Shown one piece after another: positions 63,664 through 64,000 of a stretch of DNA of 64,000 nt. Location: positions 476,001 through 540,000 of the forward strand of contig JAWDGP010005686.1 of the NCBI GenBank assembly GCA_033675545.1, read 5' to 3'. The position numbers and the translations under genes were made by a program. The notes beneath the pieces are model-generated. The model saw only the letters and a list, made by a program, of their open reading frames with translations, searched no databases and was not told where the DNA came from. This DNA is from Elysia crispata. Its lineage: Eukaryota; Mollusca; Gastropoda; Plakobranchidae. The stretch's first letter is position 1. Every line of letters starts with the position of its first letter.

Positions 63664-64000
63664 CTGTAAATAAAATAAGAGAATCTGATCCAACACAAAG
63701 AAAAACAATGCGCTGATATATCCATCGAGATCAATGACTTTGTTGAAGACAAGAACTGATTTAAAAATAATACATCAAAATGAGGAATAACAAAATTTGA
63801 ATTTGTGCGTCTTGTACTGTGGCATCAGTTAATAACAAATTGAGGAAAGGCCAACATTTGCAAATTTATTGGAGATTCAGATTTTTTTGCAATTACTTGC
63901 TAAAAAAGTAATACTTAAGATCTTCAAAACTCAACAAAGGATACAGAAGAACCGAAAAAACATTCAGAGCAGAAAAAAAATTGAAATGAAAAATCTTTTT
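63664..64000. other. Intron at right edge
   Basis: AT-rich sequence upstream (sense) of the first visible exon. No further exon, and no promoter, is seen before the window ends. Confidence 0.5.

Noticed and set aside
1-64000. CRISPR arrays, operons, prokaryotic promoters or gene clusters
   Set aside because: The sequence is spliced eukaryotic DNA. The repeats seen are microsatellites and transposable elements without regular spacer structure, and no second host gene is present.

Overview
The window is animal nuclear DNA: AT-rich, intron-dense, and full of simple repeats and degenerate retroelements. It holds one protein-coding gene, on the minus strand: the 3' part of HYDIN, the giant ASH-repeat (ASPM/SPD-2/Hydin) protein of the ciliary central-pair apparatus. 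I assembled 57 exons from 63663 down to the stop codon at 389-391. Junction phases agree at every step, giving one open frame of about 3,134 residues (9,407 nt). It is open at its 5' end, which lies beyond the right edge. The order and wording of the conserved blocks match vertebrate HYDIN from the charged region just after its adenylate-kinase-like part to the C-terminal tail (WVYYLKG...). Sequence divergence, roughly 1-kb introns and tRNA-type SINE/LINE remnants suggest an invertebrate. A lophotrochozoan, perhaps a gastropod mollusc, is my best guess, but this is inference.

Layout, in gene order (right to left). 63.7-58.9 kb: eight exons for a very charged Glu/Arg/Lys-rich coiled region, including a 24-nt microexon. 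54.0-50.9 kb: a proline-rich block (GPPIPPP) and a disordered Lys/Ser/Thr linker, including 36- and 51-nt exons. 47.6 kb to the stop: consecutive Ig-like ASH modules spread over 45 exons. The gene appears to carry extra phase 1-1 exons encoding charged low-complexity loops: 24 nt at 60617, 303 nt at 42762, 201 nt at 37660, 156 nt at 36192 and 60 nt at 22618. The 303-, 201- and 156-nt exons have no counterpart in the vertebrate HYDIN order as I know it. Two introns clearly start with GC rather than GT, and a third probably does.

The introns hold: a pair of about 640-650 bp MITE-like elements with TTAACTCACTCAGC termini (10641 and 44287); a retroelement insertion flanked by an approximately 26-bp target-site duplication (14146-14779) that carries a LINE ORF end and a pol III-type A/B box; a tRNA-derived SINE (about 6190-6482); a decayed LINE reverse-transcriptase end (45504-45960); a 450-bp degenerate trinucleotide array (42148-42597); and long (CT/AG)n tracts. 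I see no convincing plus-strand gene, RNA gene or gene cluster, and no novel multi-gene system. The most unusual material is the symmetric-exon set and the composite retroelement.
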